A stretch of 55,009 nt of DNA from Aeolococcus sp035552595 (lineage in GTDB: Bacteria > Chloroflexota > Dormibacteria > Aeolococcales > Aeolococcaceae): NCBI GenBank assembly GCA_035552595.1, contig DASZKZ010000023.1, positions 1 to 55,009 on the forward strand. Direction: 5' to 3'. The notes beneath the pieces were generated by a model. That model was not told the origin of the DNA. It did not search any database and saw nothing but the letters and a program-made list of their open reading frames with translations. The first letter of the stretch is position 1; each line of letters starts with the position of its first letter. Of the stretch, positions 36,140 to 46,417 are shown in pieces. The position numbers were made by a program, and so were the translations under genes.

Positions 36140-37225
36140 ATGGCCGCCATCGACGATCGCTTGCGCGCGCTCGAGGAGCGCTTCGACGAGATCGGCGCTC
36201 AGCTCGCCGAGCCTGACGCCTACAGCGACCGCGACCGCGTCCAGCGCCTCTCCCAGGAGCAGGCCAGGCTCCGCGAGGTGGTCGAGACCGGCCGCGCCTG
36301 GCGCGCCGCCCACCAGGCGGTCGCCGAGTCCCAGGAGCTGCAGCGCAACGAGAGCGATGCCGGGATCGTCGCCCTGGCCGCCGAGGAGGAGGCCAGCCAG
36401 CGTGACCTCGAAGAGCGGGCCAGCCTCCGCCTGCGCGCTCTGCTCGTGCCCAGCGACCCCAACGACGAGCGCGACGTGGTCGTCGAGATCCGGGCCGGGA
36501 GCGGTGGCGACGAGGCGGCCATCTTCGCGGCCGACCTCTTCCGCATGTACAGCCGCTACGCGGAGCGGCAGCGCTGGCGGCTGGAGCTGCTCGAGGCCAG
36601 CGAGTCGGGAACCCACGGGTTCAAGGAGGTCATCTTCGAGGTGCACGGTCGCGACGCCTACTCCAAGCTGAAGTTCGAGTCGGGCGTCCATCGCGTGCAG
36701 CGCGTCCCGGAGACGGAGTCACAGGGCCGCATCCACACCTCGGCGGCGTCGGTGGTGGTGCTCCCCGAGGCCGACGAGGTGGAGGTGAACATCGCCGAGA
36801 ACGCGCTCAAGATCGACGTCTACCGCAGCACCGGCCCGGGCGGCCAGAGCGTCAACACCACCGACTCGGCGGTGCGCATCACCCATCTGCCCACCGGCCT
36901 GGTGGTGACCTGCCAGGACGAGAAGTCGCAGATCAAGAACCGTGCCAAGGCGATGCGGGTGCTCCGCGCCCGGCTCTACGACCTGGCCCAGGCGGAGCGG
37001 GACGCCGAGCTCAAGGCGACGCGGCGCTCCGCGGTGGGCAGCGGCGATCGCAGCGAGAAGATCCGCACCTACAACTACCCGCAGTCGCGCATCACCGACC
37101 ATCGCATTCACCTCGACATCTTCCAGCTGCCCAAGGTGCTCGACGGCGAGCTCGAGCTGCTCGTCGAGCCCCTCGTCCAGGAGGACCAGGCGCGCCGCCT
37201 CCTCGATGAGGACGGCGATGGCTGA
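36140..37225 (+). CDS. prfA: Peptide chain release factor 1
   Basis: Terminates translation at UAA/UAG. The 361-residue protein has the catalytic GGQ at 234-236 (GPGGQSVNTTDSAVRITHLP) and the codon-recognition Pro-x-Thr tripeptide (RVPETESQGRIHTS; Glu at the variable position). Length and order are canonical. The next gene, prmC, encodes the methyltransferase that modifies the GGQ glutamine. Confidence 0.98.
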   Translation: MAAIDDRLRALEERFDEIGAQLAEPDAYSDRDRVQRLSQEQARLREVVETGRAWRAAHQAVAESQELQRNESDAGIVALAAEEEASQRDLEERASLRLRALLVPSDPNDERDVVVEIRAGSGGDEAAIFAADLFRMYSRYAERQRWRLELLEASESGTHGFKEVIFEVHGRDAYSKLKFESGVHRVQRVPETESQGRIHTSAASVVVLPEADEVEVNIAENALKIDVYRSTGPGGQSVNTTDSAVRITHLPTGLVVTCQDEKSQIKNRAKAMRVLRARLYDLAQAERDAELKATRRSAVGSGDRSEKIRTYNYPQSRITDHRIHLDIFQLPKVLDGELELLVEPLVQEDQARRLLDEDGDG

Positions 37226-37252
37226 GGTCGCATCGCCGCGGCCGTCGCCACG

Positions 37253-38140
37253 GTGAGCGCGGTGCGCACGCTGATGGAGGTGGTCCGGCTCAGCACCGGC
37301 TATCTCGAGAGCCACGGGAGCAGCTCGCCTCGTCTCGACGCCGAGCTGCTCGCCGCCACCGCGCTGCGCCTGCGCCGCCTCGACCTCTACCTGCAGTTCG
37401 ACCGCCCTCTCGAGGAGGCGCAGCTCTCGGCCATCAGGGAGCTGGTGCGCCGCCGCGGCGACGGCGAGCCCGTCGCCCACATCACCGGCGAGCGCGAGTT
37501 CTACTCCAGGCCGTTCGCGGTCTCGGGCGCCGTGCTCATCCCCCGCCCGGAGACGGAGAGGCTGGTGGAGCTGACGCTGCGCCGCGCCCATTCCCTCCAG
37601 CGAGCCGGCGAGGGCGTGCGCATCGCCGACCTGGGCACCGGGAGCGGCTGCATCGCCGTCACGCTGGCAGCCGAGCTGCCGGGGACGCGGGTCACGGCCA
37701 CCGACGTCAGCCAGGAGGCGCTCGAGGTGGCCGCCGCCAACGTCGACCGGCATGGGGTCGGCGACCGGGTCGAGCTCCTCCGCGGCTCCTGGTGCGAACC
37801 GCTCCACGGCCGTGAGTTCGACATCGTCGTCGCCAACCCGCCCTACATCCCGTCGGCGGAGATCGCCGCCCTGGCTCGTGACGTGCGCGACCGCGAACCC
37901 GCCCTGGCCCTCGACGGCGGCGGCGACGGGCTCGACCCCTACCGCCTGCTGCTGCCCGGGCTCGCCGGTGTGCTCATCCCCGGCGGCTGGGCGGCGGTGG
38001 AGGTCGACATCCGCGCCGCCGCCGATGTGGTGGGGCTGGCGCGCGAGGCCCTCGGTGCCGATCTCCGGCCGGAGGTCCACGACGATCTCAGCGGGCGTCC
38101 TCGAGTGGTGTCCTTCGAGCGTCCGTCCGCGTCCCGGTGA
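37253..38140 (+). CDS. prmC: Release factor glutamine methyltransferase
   Basis: SAM-dependent N5-methylation of the GGQ glutamine in release factors. The 295-residue protein has VAHITGEREFYSRPFAV, LIPRPETERLVEL, the SAM-binding IADLGTGSGCIAVTLA and the substrate-binding NPPYIPSAE. The GTG start is 27 nt after the prfA stop. The stop overlaps the tsaC GTG by 4 nt. Confidence 0.97.
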   Translation: MSAVRTLMEVVRLSTGYLESHGSSSPRLDAELLAATALRLRRLDLYLQFDRPLEEAQLSAIRELVRRRGDGEPVAHITGEREFYSRPFAVSGAVLIPRPETERLVELTLRRAHSLQRAGEGVRIADLGTGSGCIAVTLAAELPGTRVTATDVSQEALEVAAANVDRHGVGDRVELLRGSWCEPLHGREFDIVVANPPYIPSAEIAALARDVRDREPALALDGGGDGLDPYRLLLPGLAGVLIPGGWAAVEVDIRAAADVVGLAREALGADLRPEVHDDLSGRPRVVSFERPSASR

Positions 38141-38748
38141 GGCGACTCGTGCCCAGGTCCGCCGGCGGATCCCTCGACGACGCGGTGGCCGCGCTGGGCC
38201 GCGGCGAGGTGGTGGCGGTGGCCACCGACACCGTCTACGGGCTGGTGTGCGACCCCGCCAACGCGGAGGCGGTGGATCGGGTCTTCGCGATCAAGCGCAG
38301 GCCCGCGGACCTGGAGCTGACCCTGCTCGCGGCCGCCGCCACGGACCTCGAGGACCTGGTGGGCTGGAACGATGCCGCCCGCGGCCTCGCCACCGCGTTC
38401 TGGCCGGGCCCGCTCTCCCTGGTGCTGCCGCGGGGCGTGCGCCGCCTCGCCATCCCTCGCCACGGCGGCACCCTGTCGGTGCGCGTCCCCGGCCACGCGG
38501 CGATCACCGACCTGCTGCGGCGGAGCGGTCCACTGGCCAGCACCAGCGCCAACCGCCATGGCGCCCCTCCGGCGCTCAGCGCGGCCGCGGTCCGGCGCGC
38601 CTTCGGGGCTGAGGTCGCCGCGGTCGTGGAGGGCGGCCGCCCTGGCGGTATGGCCTCCACTATCATCGACTGCAGCGTGACGCCACCGCGCATCCTGCGC
38701 GACGGGCCGATCGACAGCCGCAGGCTCCGCGGATTGGTGCAGGGCTGA
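38137..38748 (+). CDS. tsaC: L-threonylcarbamoyladenylate synthase (Sua5/YciO/YrdC)
   Basis: Makes threonylcarbamoyl-AMP for t6A37 of ANN-decoding tRNAs. At 203 residues it is the short (TsaC/YrdC) form without a Sua5 C-terminal domain. Motifs are VVAVATDTVYGLVCDP, VFAIKRRPADLELTLL, AFWPGPLSLVLP, LSVRVPGH and LASTSANRHG. The GTG start overlaps the prmC stop (GTGA). glyA follows after 46 nt. Confidence 0.94.
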   Translation: MRRLVPRSAGGSLDDAVAALGRGEVVAVATDTVYGLVCDPANAEAVDRVFAIKRRPADLELTLLAAAATDLEDLVGWNDAARGLATAFWPGPLSLVLPRGVRRLAIPRHGGTLSVRVPGHAAITDLLRRSGPLASTSANRHGAPPALSAAAVRRAFGAEVAAVVEGGRPGGMASTIIDCSVTPPRILRDGPIDSRRLRGLVQG

Positions 38749-38794
38749 GGGGTGGGGCCATCGCTTTCCGCCGCGCCAGGAGGTCGACCACACC

Positions 38795-40087
38795 ATGGCA
38801 GTCCAGCAGCAGGCCGGCACCGGGGTCAGCGACCGGTTCACCGCCAAGCCGGAGCTTCGCGCCACCGACCCCGCCGTGGCGGCTCTCCTGGACGAGGAGC
38901 TCACCAGGCAGGAGGAGACGCTCGAGCTCATCCCCTCCGAGAATCTCGCGTCCATGGCCGTTCTCGAGGCGCTGGGATCGTGGCTCAACAACAAGTACGC
39001 CGAGGGCGTCCCCGGCAAGCGCTACTACGGCGGCTGCCAGGTGGTCGACAAGGTCGAGAACCTGGCGCGCGACCGCTGCAAGCAGCTCTTCTCGGCCGAC
39101 CATGCCAACGTGCAGCCGCACTCCGGCTCCCAGGCCAACATGGCCGCGTACGCCAGCGTTCTCAAGCCGGGCGACACGGTGCTTGGCATGGCGCTCGACC
39201 AGGGCGGCCACCTCACCCACGGCTCGGCGGTCAACTTCAGCGGACGCCTCTACAACTTCGAGGCGTATACGGTGAGCGAGGCCAACGGCCGCATCGACTA
39301 CGACGAGGTGCGCGCCCGGGCCCATGAGGTGGCCCCGGCCATGATCGTGGCCGGGTACAGCTCCTACCCGCGCTTCCTCGACTTCGCCGCGTTCGAGGAC
39401 ATCGCGCGCGACGTCGGCGCGGTGCTGCTCGTCGACATGGCGCACTTCGCGGGGCTCGTGGCCGGCGGCGCGCACCCGTCCCCGGTGCCACACGCCGACT
39501 TCGTCACGTTCACCACGCACAAGACCATGCGCGGTCCGTGGGGCGGTGTCATCCTGTGCCGCGCGGAGCACGCCGAGGCGCTCGACAAGTCCGTCTTTCC
39601 CGGGACGCAGGGTGGACCCCAGATGCACGCCATCGCCGCCAAGGCGGTGATGTTCCTGCAGTGCATGCAGCCGGAGTTCCGCGCCTACGCGCACGAGGTG
39701 GTCGGCAACGCCGCCGCTCTGGCCCGGGGGCTCACCCGGCGTGGGGTGGTCCTCACCACCGGGGGCACCGACAACCACCTCATGGTCATCGACCTTCGTC
39801 CCTTCGGGGTGCGCGGCAGGGCCGCGCAGACCGCGTTCGACGAGATCGGCATCACGGTCAACGCCAACGCCTTCCCCGGCCACGGGGCGACGCCCTACAA
39901 CCCCAACGGGATCCGTCTGGGCTCGCCCGCGGTGACCTCGCGGGGCATGGGGGAGGGGGAGATGGACGAGATCGCCGACCTGGTGGCCACCATGCTCGGC
40001 AACTTCGACGACGAGTCGGTGCGCGCCCAGGTGCGCGAGCGCAGCCTCGCCCTCTGCCGCCGCTTCCCGCTGCCCTATCGCAGGTGA
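38795..40087 (+). CDS. glyA: Serine hydroxymethyltransferase
   Basis: PLP enzyme interconverting serine and glycine with THF. The 430-residue protein has IPSENLASMAVLEALGS, KRYYGGCQVVDKVENLA, NVQPHSGSQANMAAY and the PLP lysine in TTHKTMRGPWGG (Lys243; Met and Trp replace the usual Leu and Arg around it). Then come VFPGTQGGPQMHAIAAKAV and the C-terminal GIRLGSPAVTSRGM. A clear AGGAGG ribosome site lies upstream of ATG 38795. The wecA GTG overlaps its stop. Confidence 0.97.
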   Translation: MAVQQQAGTGVSDRFTAKPELRATDPAVAALLDEELTRQEETLELIPSENLASMAVLEALGSWLNNKYAEGVPGKRYYGGCQVVDKVENLARDRCKQLFSADHANVQPHSGSQANMAAYASVLKPGDTVLGMALDQGGHLTHGSAVNFSGRLYNFEAYTVSEANGRIDYDEVRARAHEVAPAMIVAGYSSYPRFLDFAAFEDIARDVGAVLLVDMAHFAGLVAGGAHPSPVPHADFVTFTTHKTMRGPWGGVILCRAEHAEALDKSVFPGTQGGPQMHAIAAKAVMFLQCMQPEFRAYAHEVVGNAAALARGLTRRGVVLTTGGTDNHLMVIDLRPFGVRGRAAQTAFDEIGITVNANAFPGHGATPYNPNGIRLGSPAVTSRGMGEGEMDEIADLVATMLGNFDDESVRAQVRERSLALCRRFPLPYRR

Positions 40088-41217
40088 TCGCCTCCGCCGC
40101 CTGGCTGCCCGCGCTGCCCCCGTTTCTGCTGGCCAGCATCGTCACCATGATCCTGGTGCCGGCCACCATGCTGGCGGCGAGGCGGTGGGGGGCCGTCGCC
40201 GAGCCCGACGCGGCACGTCATCTGCACAGCGCGCCCACCCCGCGTCTGGGCGGGCTCGCCCTCTTCGGGGGATTCACGGTGGCGCTGCTGGTCTTCGGCG
40301 GTCCTGTGGCCGACCGCTGGCAGGTGATCGCCGTGACCGCGGCCATCACCGTGGCCATGCTCGTCGACGACATCCTCGACCTTCCCTGGAACGCCAAGCT
40401 GGCGGTCGAGCTCGGTGCCGGCGCCCTGGCGGCCGGGCTGGGAATCACCATCAACTTCTTCGCCATCCCCGGCGGGCACGGGCCGTCGCTGGTCGAGCTG
40501 GGCTGGCTGGCGGCGCCGCTCACCGCCGTGTTCGTCCTCGGCATGCAGGTGTCGATCAACTTCCTCGACGGCTCGGACGGGGTGGCCGCCGGGGTGGTCG
40601 CCATCGTGGCCGCGGTCCTGCTGCTCGCCGCCGTCAACCGCGTCCAGGGACCGGGCAACGTGCAGAACGGGGTCATCGTCATGAGCGGAGCCCTGATGGG
40701 ATGCTGCTGCGGGTTCCTGGTCTTCAACCTGCCGCCGGCCCGCGTCTTCATGGGTGACACCGGCAGCCATTTCCTGGGCGTGGCGCTGGCGGTGCTCAGC
40801 GTGCTCGGGGTCGCCAAGATCGCCGTGGCGCTGGCGCTCTTCGTGCCCCTGATCGCGCTGGGACTGCCCATCGGCGACACCGCGTTCGCCATCGTGCGCC
40901 GCCGCCGGGCCGGGCGCAGCCCCACCCAGCCGGACGCCGGGCATCTCCATCACCGCATGCTGGCCACCGGGATGAGCCCGCTGGAGACGGCGCTCACCTT
41001 CTATCTCCTCACCGCCATCCTGGGCTGCGTGGCGCTCTTCGTCTTCGGCCATCGGCGCATCCTCGACGTGGCGCTGGCACTGCTGGTGGTTGCGCTTCTG
41101 GCTCTGCTGTGGCGCAGCCGGCGACACCGGCCCCAGCTCGACCCCGACGGGTTCCTTGTGGTCCGCGGCCGGCGCCAGCAACCCGCGCGGGTCCGCCGCG
41201 GTGGCGAGGCCGACTGA
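40084..41217 (+). CDS. wecA: Undecaprenyl-phosphate GlcNAc-1-phosphate transferase (WecA/TagO family)
   Basis: Polytopic (about ten TM) MraY/WecA-family enzyme that starts polymer synthesis on undecaprenyl phosphate. The 377 residues include HSAPTPRLGGLALFGGF, MLVDDILDLP, the catalytic NFLDGSDGVAAG, VFMGDTGSHFLG and the HLHHRML (HxHH) motif that marks WecA/TagO rather than MraY. The GTG start overlaps the glyA stop (GTGA). The gene precedes atpI/atpB as in mycobacteria. The sugar-phosphate donor is inferred from family. Confidence 0.92.
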   Translation: MIASAAWLPALPPFLLASIVTMILVPATMLAARRWGAVAEPDAARHLHSAPTPRLGGLALFGGFTVALLVFGGPVADRWQVIAVTAAITVAMLVDDILDLPWNAKLAVELGAGALAAGLGITINFFAIPGGHGPSLVELGWLAAPLTAVFVLGMQVSINFLDGSDGVAAGVVAIVAAVLLLAAVNRVQGPGNVQNGVIVMSGALMGCCCGFLVFNLPPARVFMGDTGSHFLGVALAVLSVLGVAKIAVALALFVPLIALGLPIGDTAFAIVRRRRAGRSPTQPDAGHLHHRMLATGMSPLETALTFYLLTAILGCVALFVFGHRRILDVALALLVVALLALLWRSRRHRPQLDPDGFLVVRGRRQQPARVRRGGEAD

Positions 41218-41223
41218 GCCGCG

Positions 41224-41451
41224 GTGCCCGGCCCGGCGCATGATCGGCGGCCGCCGGGTGCCGGCGTCAGCAACGCGGAGATGCTCGGGCTGGGCCTCTA
41301 TCTGGCCATCGCGATAACGGTTCCGCTGCTGGTCGGCTGGCAGCTGGGGACGCTCGCGGGGGCGCCCACAGCAGGGGTCGTGGTGGGGCTCGTCCTTGGT
41401 ATCGTTGCGGCCGGCTCAATTGTCTATCTGAGGCTGAGGCGGTATTGGTGA
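41224..41451 (+). CDS. AtpZ/AtpI-family small membrane protein
   Basis: 75 residues, two TM helices (about 23-43 and 49-68: GLYLAIAITVPLLVGWQLG, GVVVGLVLGIVAAGSIVYL). These proteins precede F1Fo ATP synthase operons and assist c-ring or ion handling. GTG 41224 is 6 nt after the wecA stop. A shorter start is possible. Its stop overlaps the next GTG. Confidence 0.78.
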   Translation: MPGPAHDRRPPGAGVSNAEMLGLGLYLAIAITVPLLVGWQLGTLAGAPTAGVVVGLVLGIVAAGSIVYLRLRRYW

Positions 41452-41810
41452 TCTCGAAGAGCGTGTCCGCGCGGCCTGCGCACGTCGTCCGTTCGGCGGC
41501 GATCGCGTGCGTGGTGGCCGCCGCCGGGTGCGCCCTCTTCGCGTCCGTCCTCGGTCATCCGGCGGTGGGCCTGGGGCTGGCGGTGGGCCTCGCCGCCGGA
41601 GCCGGCAACGGCTACTTCGCCGACCGTCTTCTCCTCAGCGGCGTGCCCTTCGTGGCCACGAGCATGCTGCGCATCATCGTGCTCACCCTGGTGGCTCTCG
41701 TCGCCGGGCTGGTGTTCGGCTTCAGCCGGGCCGTGCCGGTGGTCGCGGGCATCGGGGCGGCCCAGCTCATCCTCGCCCTCAGCGCCGTGGCCGAGGCGGT
41801 GCGGCGGTGA
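41448..41810 (+). CDS. atpI: ATP synthase subunit I-like membrane protein
   Basis: 120 residues with four hydrophobic helices (for example VVRSAAIACVVAAAGCALFASVL and MLRIIVLTLVALVAGLVFGF), matching AtpI/subunit-I-like proteins by position and topology rather than by strong motif. The GTG start and the downstream atpB GTG both overlap neighbouring stops (GTGA). Assistance in c-ring assembly is inferred. Confidence 0.75.
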   Translation: MISKSVSARPAHVVRSAAIACVVAAAGCALFASVLGHPAVGLGLAVGLAAGAGNGYFADRLLLSGVPFVATSMLRIIVLTLVALVAGLVFGFSRAVPVVAGIGAAQLILALSAVAEAVRR

Positions 41811-42616
41811 TCGGAGCCCTGCTCGCGGCCACCGGTCCGACGGTCACCCAGTCGACCACGGTCATCTGCAACGCCAAGCCGCTCCTCCAGAACCCCATCA
41901 CCATCACCTACTGCGACGTCAATCAGGACACGCTGATCAGCAGCGCCCTGGCCATCGCCGTCACCCTGGCCATCGCCTTCGCCGTGGTGCGGCGTCTCCG
42001 GGCGGGCCGTCCCGGCAAGCTCCAGATGGTGCTCGAGTTCTTCCTCGGCTACATCAAGGACCTGGTCCACGAGTCGGTCGACGAGGGCGCCGACTTCATC
42101 ATCCCCATCGCCGCCACCATCGGCATCTACATCCTGGTCGCCAACTGGCTCGCCTTCCTGCCGCTGGCGCGCCCGCTGCAACCCGCGGCCTCGGATCTCA
42201 ACCAGACCCTGGCCATGGCCATCGTGGTCATCGTCGTGGTGCAGGCGTACAGCCTCAAGGTCCTGGGCATCCGCGGCTACCTGCGCCGGTTCACCAAGCC
42301 GTTCGAGTTCAACTGGGTGATCCGGGCGGTCTTCGTCCCGCTCAACCTCATCGAGGAGGTGGTCAAGCCGATCACTCTCTCGCTGCGACTGTTCGGCAAC
42401 ATCTTCGCCGGCCTGGTCATGGTCGAGCTGCTCAGCCAGCTGCCCGTGTTCCTCGCCTGGGTTCCGGTCACCGCCTGGAAGCTGTTCGATGTCTTCTTCA
42501 TCGGCACCATCCAGGCCTTCATCTTCATGCTCCTCACGGTCATCTACTTCGGCATGGCCCGGGAAGGATTGGAAGAAGAAGGGCACCACGGCGCTCAGGC
42601 CGGGGCCCACCCATAG
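41807..42616 (+). CDS. atpB: ATP synthase Fo subunit a
   Basis: 269-residue membrane subunit that forms the proton half-channels with the c-ring. The essential arginine is in ITLSLRLFGNIFAG (Arg194). GADFIIPIAATIGIYILVANWLAFLPL and the last helix with IQAFIFMLLTVIYFGMA are typical. The GTG start is coupled to the atpI stop. The periplasmic N-terminal segment holds two Cys (VICNAK, TYCDVN) that could pair; this is only a possibility. Confidence 0.96.
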   Translation: MIGALLAATGPTVTQSTTVICNAKPLLQNPITITYCDVNQDTLISSALAIAVTLAIAFAVVRRLRAGRPGKLQMVLEFFLGYIKDLVHESVDEGADFIIPIAATIGIYILVANWLAFLPLARPLQPAASDLNQTLAMAIVVIVVVQAYSLKVLGIRGYLRRFTKPFEFNWVIRAVFVPLNLIEEVVKPITLSLRLFGNIFAGLVMVELLSQLPVFLAWVPVTAWKLFDVFFIGTIQAFIFMLLTVIYFGMAREGLEEEGHHGAQAGAHP

Positions 42617-42632
42617 CCACTAGGGAGGCACC

Positions 42633-42884
42633 ATGAACCACGCTATCGCCCTGGCGGGGGCGCTGATCGGCGCCGGCATCGCACTTGGCGGAGGCGCCAT
42701 CGGCGCCGCCATCGGAGATGGGCTCGCCGGCAACGCCGCCATCCAGGGCCAGGCCCGCCAGCCGGAGGCGGCCGGCGCTCTCCGGGTCACCATGTTCCTG
42801 ATCATCGGGCTCGTCGAAGCCATGTACTTCATCAACCTGGTCTTCGTCTTCATCCTCATCGGCGACGCCAACATCCCCGGCTGA
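42633..42884 (+). CDS. atpE: ATP synthase Fo subunit c
   Basis: 83-residue two-helix hairpin. Helix 1 has the glycine packing motif (GAGIALGGGAIGAAIGDG), the loop contains RQPE, and helix 2 has the ion-carrying carboxylate Glu62 in LVEAMYFINLVF. The residue after it is Ala rather than Ser/Thr, which favours H+ over Na+ coupling (inference). AGGGAGG lies just before the ATG. Confidence 0.97.
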   Translation: MNHAIALAGALIGAGIALGGGAIGAAIGDGLAGNAAIQGQARQPEAAGALRVTMFLIIGLVEAMYFINLVFVFILIGDANIPG

Positions 42885-42888
42885 TCGG

Positions 42889-43416
42889 ATGAGAGCGATG
42901 CTCGCGGACGCCAGCCTGCTGGAGATCAACGTCACCTTCGTGGTCGAGGTGATCGCCTTCGTGGCGATGCTGCTGATCCTCCGGCGCTGGGTGTACCCGA
43001 GAGTGATGGCGGCGGCGGAATCGCGCCAGAACCAGATCGCTCGCGCCCTCGAGGAGGCCGAGCGCAGCAGGCAGGAGGCGGCGGCCGCGCTCGAGGCGGT
43101 CAGCAAGCAGATCGAGGACGCGCGCGCACAGGCGCGGGACATCGTCGACCGCGCCCACAAGGCCGCGGTGCTGGAGACGGAGGAGCAGGTGCGCAAGGCC
43201 CGGCGAGACGCGGAGGCACTGCTCGAGCGGGCGCGATCGGAGATCGCCGCCGAGCGAGACAAGGCGATCCAGGAGATCCGGGCTCAGGTGGGCACGCTGG
43301 TGGTGGCCGCGGCGGCCCGGGTGCTCGGCCAGGCCATCGATCGCAGCGCCCACCAGCGCCTCATCGACGAAGCTCTGGCCCAGGTCGACTCCGGCAACGG
43401 CCGCGGGGGCCGTTGA
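42889..43416 (+). CDS. atpF: ATP synthase Fo subunit b
   Basis: 175 residues: one N-terminal TM helix (INVTFVVEVIAFVAMLLILRRWVYP) and a long charged coiled coil forming the peripheral stalk, ending in Gly/Arg. ATG 42889 is 4 nt after the atpE stop, and atpH starts at the base following its stop. Confidence 0.95.
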   Translation: MRAMLADASLLEINVTFVVEVIAFVAMLLILRRWVYPRVMAAAESRQNQIARALEEAERSRQEAAAALEAVSKQIEDARAQARDIVDRAHKAAVLETEEQVRKARRDAEALLERARSEIAAERDKAIQEIRAQVGTLVVAAAARVLGQAIDRSAHQRLIDEALAQVDSGNGRGGR

Positions 43417-43941
43417 GTGGCCTCGTCGATCGGCCGTCGCTACGCCCAAGCGTATTTCGACCTGGCCCGCCAGGAGGGCAGGATCCCGGAGCGCCATGAC
43501 GACCTGGCGCGGGCTGTCGAGATCCTCTCCAACGCCGAGGTTGCCGATGCGCTGGCCAACCCACGCCTGGGGATGAGCGATCGCACCCGCCTGGCGACGG
43601 CCGTTCTCGAGGGCGTCGCCGAGCCGGCGCGCAACCTGATCCGGCTGCTCATCGAGCGCAATCGCCTCGGTGTGCTCGGCGAGCTGGTCGAGACCTACGA
43701 CATCCTCAGCGACCGCGAGAGCGGGGTGGTGCGCGCCGACGTGACCACCGCCATCCCGGTCGACGAGGGACTCAAGACCCAGATCACCCGGGCTCTCGGC
43801 GAGAAGCTGGGCGTTGCCGTGGAGACAGAGGTTCGCCAGGACCCCGCCATCCTCGGCGGGTTGATCATCCGCATCGGCGATCGGGTCATCGACGGCAGCA
43901 TCGCCACCCGGCTTCAGCAGCTCAGGACTGCGCTCGTCTGA
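43417..43941 (+). CDS. atpH: ATP synthase F1 subunit delta
   Basis: 174-residue stalk subunit linking b to the alpha/beta ring. It shows the family start SSIGRRYAQAYFDLARQEG and the C-terminal VRQDPAILGGLIIRIGDRVIDGSIATRLQQLR. GTG 43417 directly abuts the atpF stop. Confidence 0.96.
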   Translation: MASSIGRRYAQAYFDLARQEGRIPERHDDLARAVEILSNAEVADALANPRLGMSDRTRLATAVLEGVAEPARNLIRLLIERNRLGVLGELVETYDILSDRESGVVRADVTTAIPVDEGLKTQITRALGEKLGVAVETEVRQDPAILGGLIIRIGDRVIDGSIATRLQQLRTALV

Positions 43942-44006
43942 TGCGCGTCCCCCCGCCCCATCCCACCGCGGCTCCCGCCGCATAACGGCAGAGGAACCAG
44001 ACCACC

Positions 44007-45530
<1,524 letters not shown>

Positions 45531-46385
45531 ATGGCATCCCTCCGCGACCTGCGCCGGCGGATCAGAAGCGTCAAGAACACGCAGAAGATCACCAAGGCGA
45601 TGGAGCTCGTCGCCGCCGCCAAGATGCGCCGCGCCCAGGAGCGCGTGGAGGCGGCGCGCCCCTATGCCGAGGAGATCAACAACGTCATCGCCGATCTCTT
45701 CAAGCGCGAGCCGGAGTACAAGCACCCCTACCTGGAGGTGCGCGAGGTGCGCAAGCGCCTGGTGGTGCTGGTCACCTCGGATCGCGGGCTGGTCGGCGCG
45801 CTCAACAGCAACAACATCCGCCTGGCGCTCCGCGAGATGAACCAGTCGCCGTCCTCGGCGGCAGTGGTCACCATCGGGCGCAAGGGCCGCGATGCCATGA
45901 GCCGGCTGCGCAGGGACCTGGTCGCCGACCGCAGCAACCTCGGCGACCGCCCCTCCATGGGCGACATCCTGCCCGCCATCCGCGTCGCCATGGAACAGTA
46001 CGAGAACGGCGACGCCGACCAGGTGGACCTGGTCTTCGCTCACTTCATCAGCCCGGGCCGCCAGCAGGCGGAGGTGCGCCGGCTGCTGCCCGTGGCCGTT
46101 CCCGAGGCAACCGAGCACCTCGCTGCCGACTTCATCTACGAGCCCGAGCCCAAGGAGGTGCTCGACGCGCTGCTGCCGCGCTACGTCGAGTCGCAGATCT
46201 ACCAGGCGGTGCTCGAGAACCTGGCCAGCCAGATGGCGGCCCAGATGGTGGCCATGCGCAACGCGTCCGACAACGCCGGCGACCTGATCCTGGACCTCAC
46301 GCTCACCGCCAACACGGTGCGGCAGAGCACGATCACGACCGAACTGATGGAAATCGTCGGCGGCGCGGCCGCGCTGTCGGGCTGA
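45531..46385 (+). CDS. atpG: ATP synthase F1 subunit gamma
   Basis: 284-residue rotor shaft. Canonical N-terminal ASLRDLRRRIRSVKNTQKITKAMELVAAAKMRRA, LVTSDRGLVGALNSN and C-terminal MVAMRNASDNAGDLILDLTLTANTVRQSTITTELMEIVGGAAAL are all present. The ATG immediately follows the atpA stop. Confidence 0.98.
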   Translation: MASLRDLRRRIRSVKNTQKITKAMELVAAAKMRRAQERVEAARPYAEEINNVIADLFKREPEYKHPYLEVREVRKRLVVLVTSDRGLVGALNSNNIRLALREMNQSPSSAAVVTIGRKGRDAMSRLRRDLVADRSNLGDRPSMGDILPAIRVAMEQYENGDADQVDLVFAHFISPGRQQAEVRRLLPVAVPEATEHLAADFIYEPEPKEVLDALLPRYVESQIYQAVLENLASQMAAQMVAMRNASDNAGDLILDLTLTANTVRQSTITTELMEIVGGAAALSG

Positions 46386-46417
46386 GGCCCACCCCAAGCC
46401 GCAAGGAGTAGAGAGAG

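Noticed and set aside
38751..38794. Possible further copy of the palindromic element before glyA (GAGGGGTGGGGCCATCG)
   Set aside because: Only a short G-rich resemblance; spacing and hairpins of copies A-C are not present.
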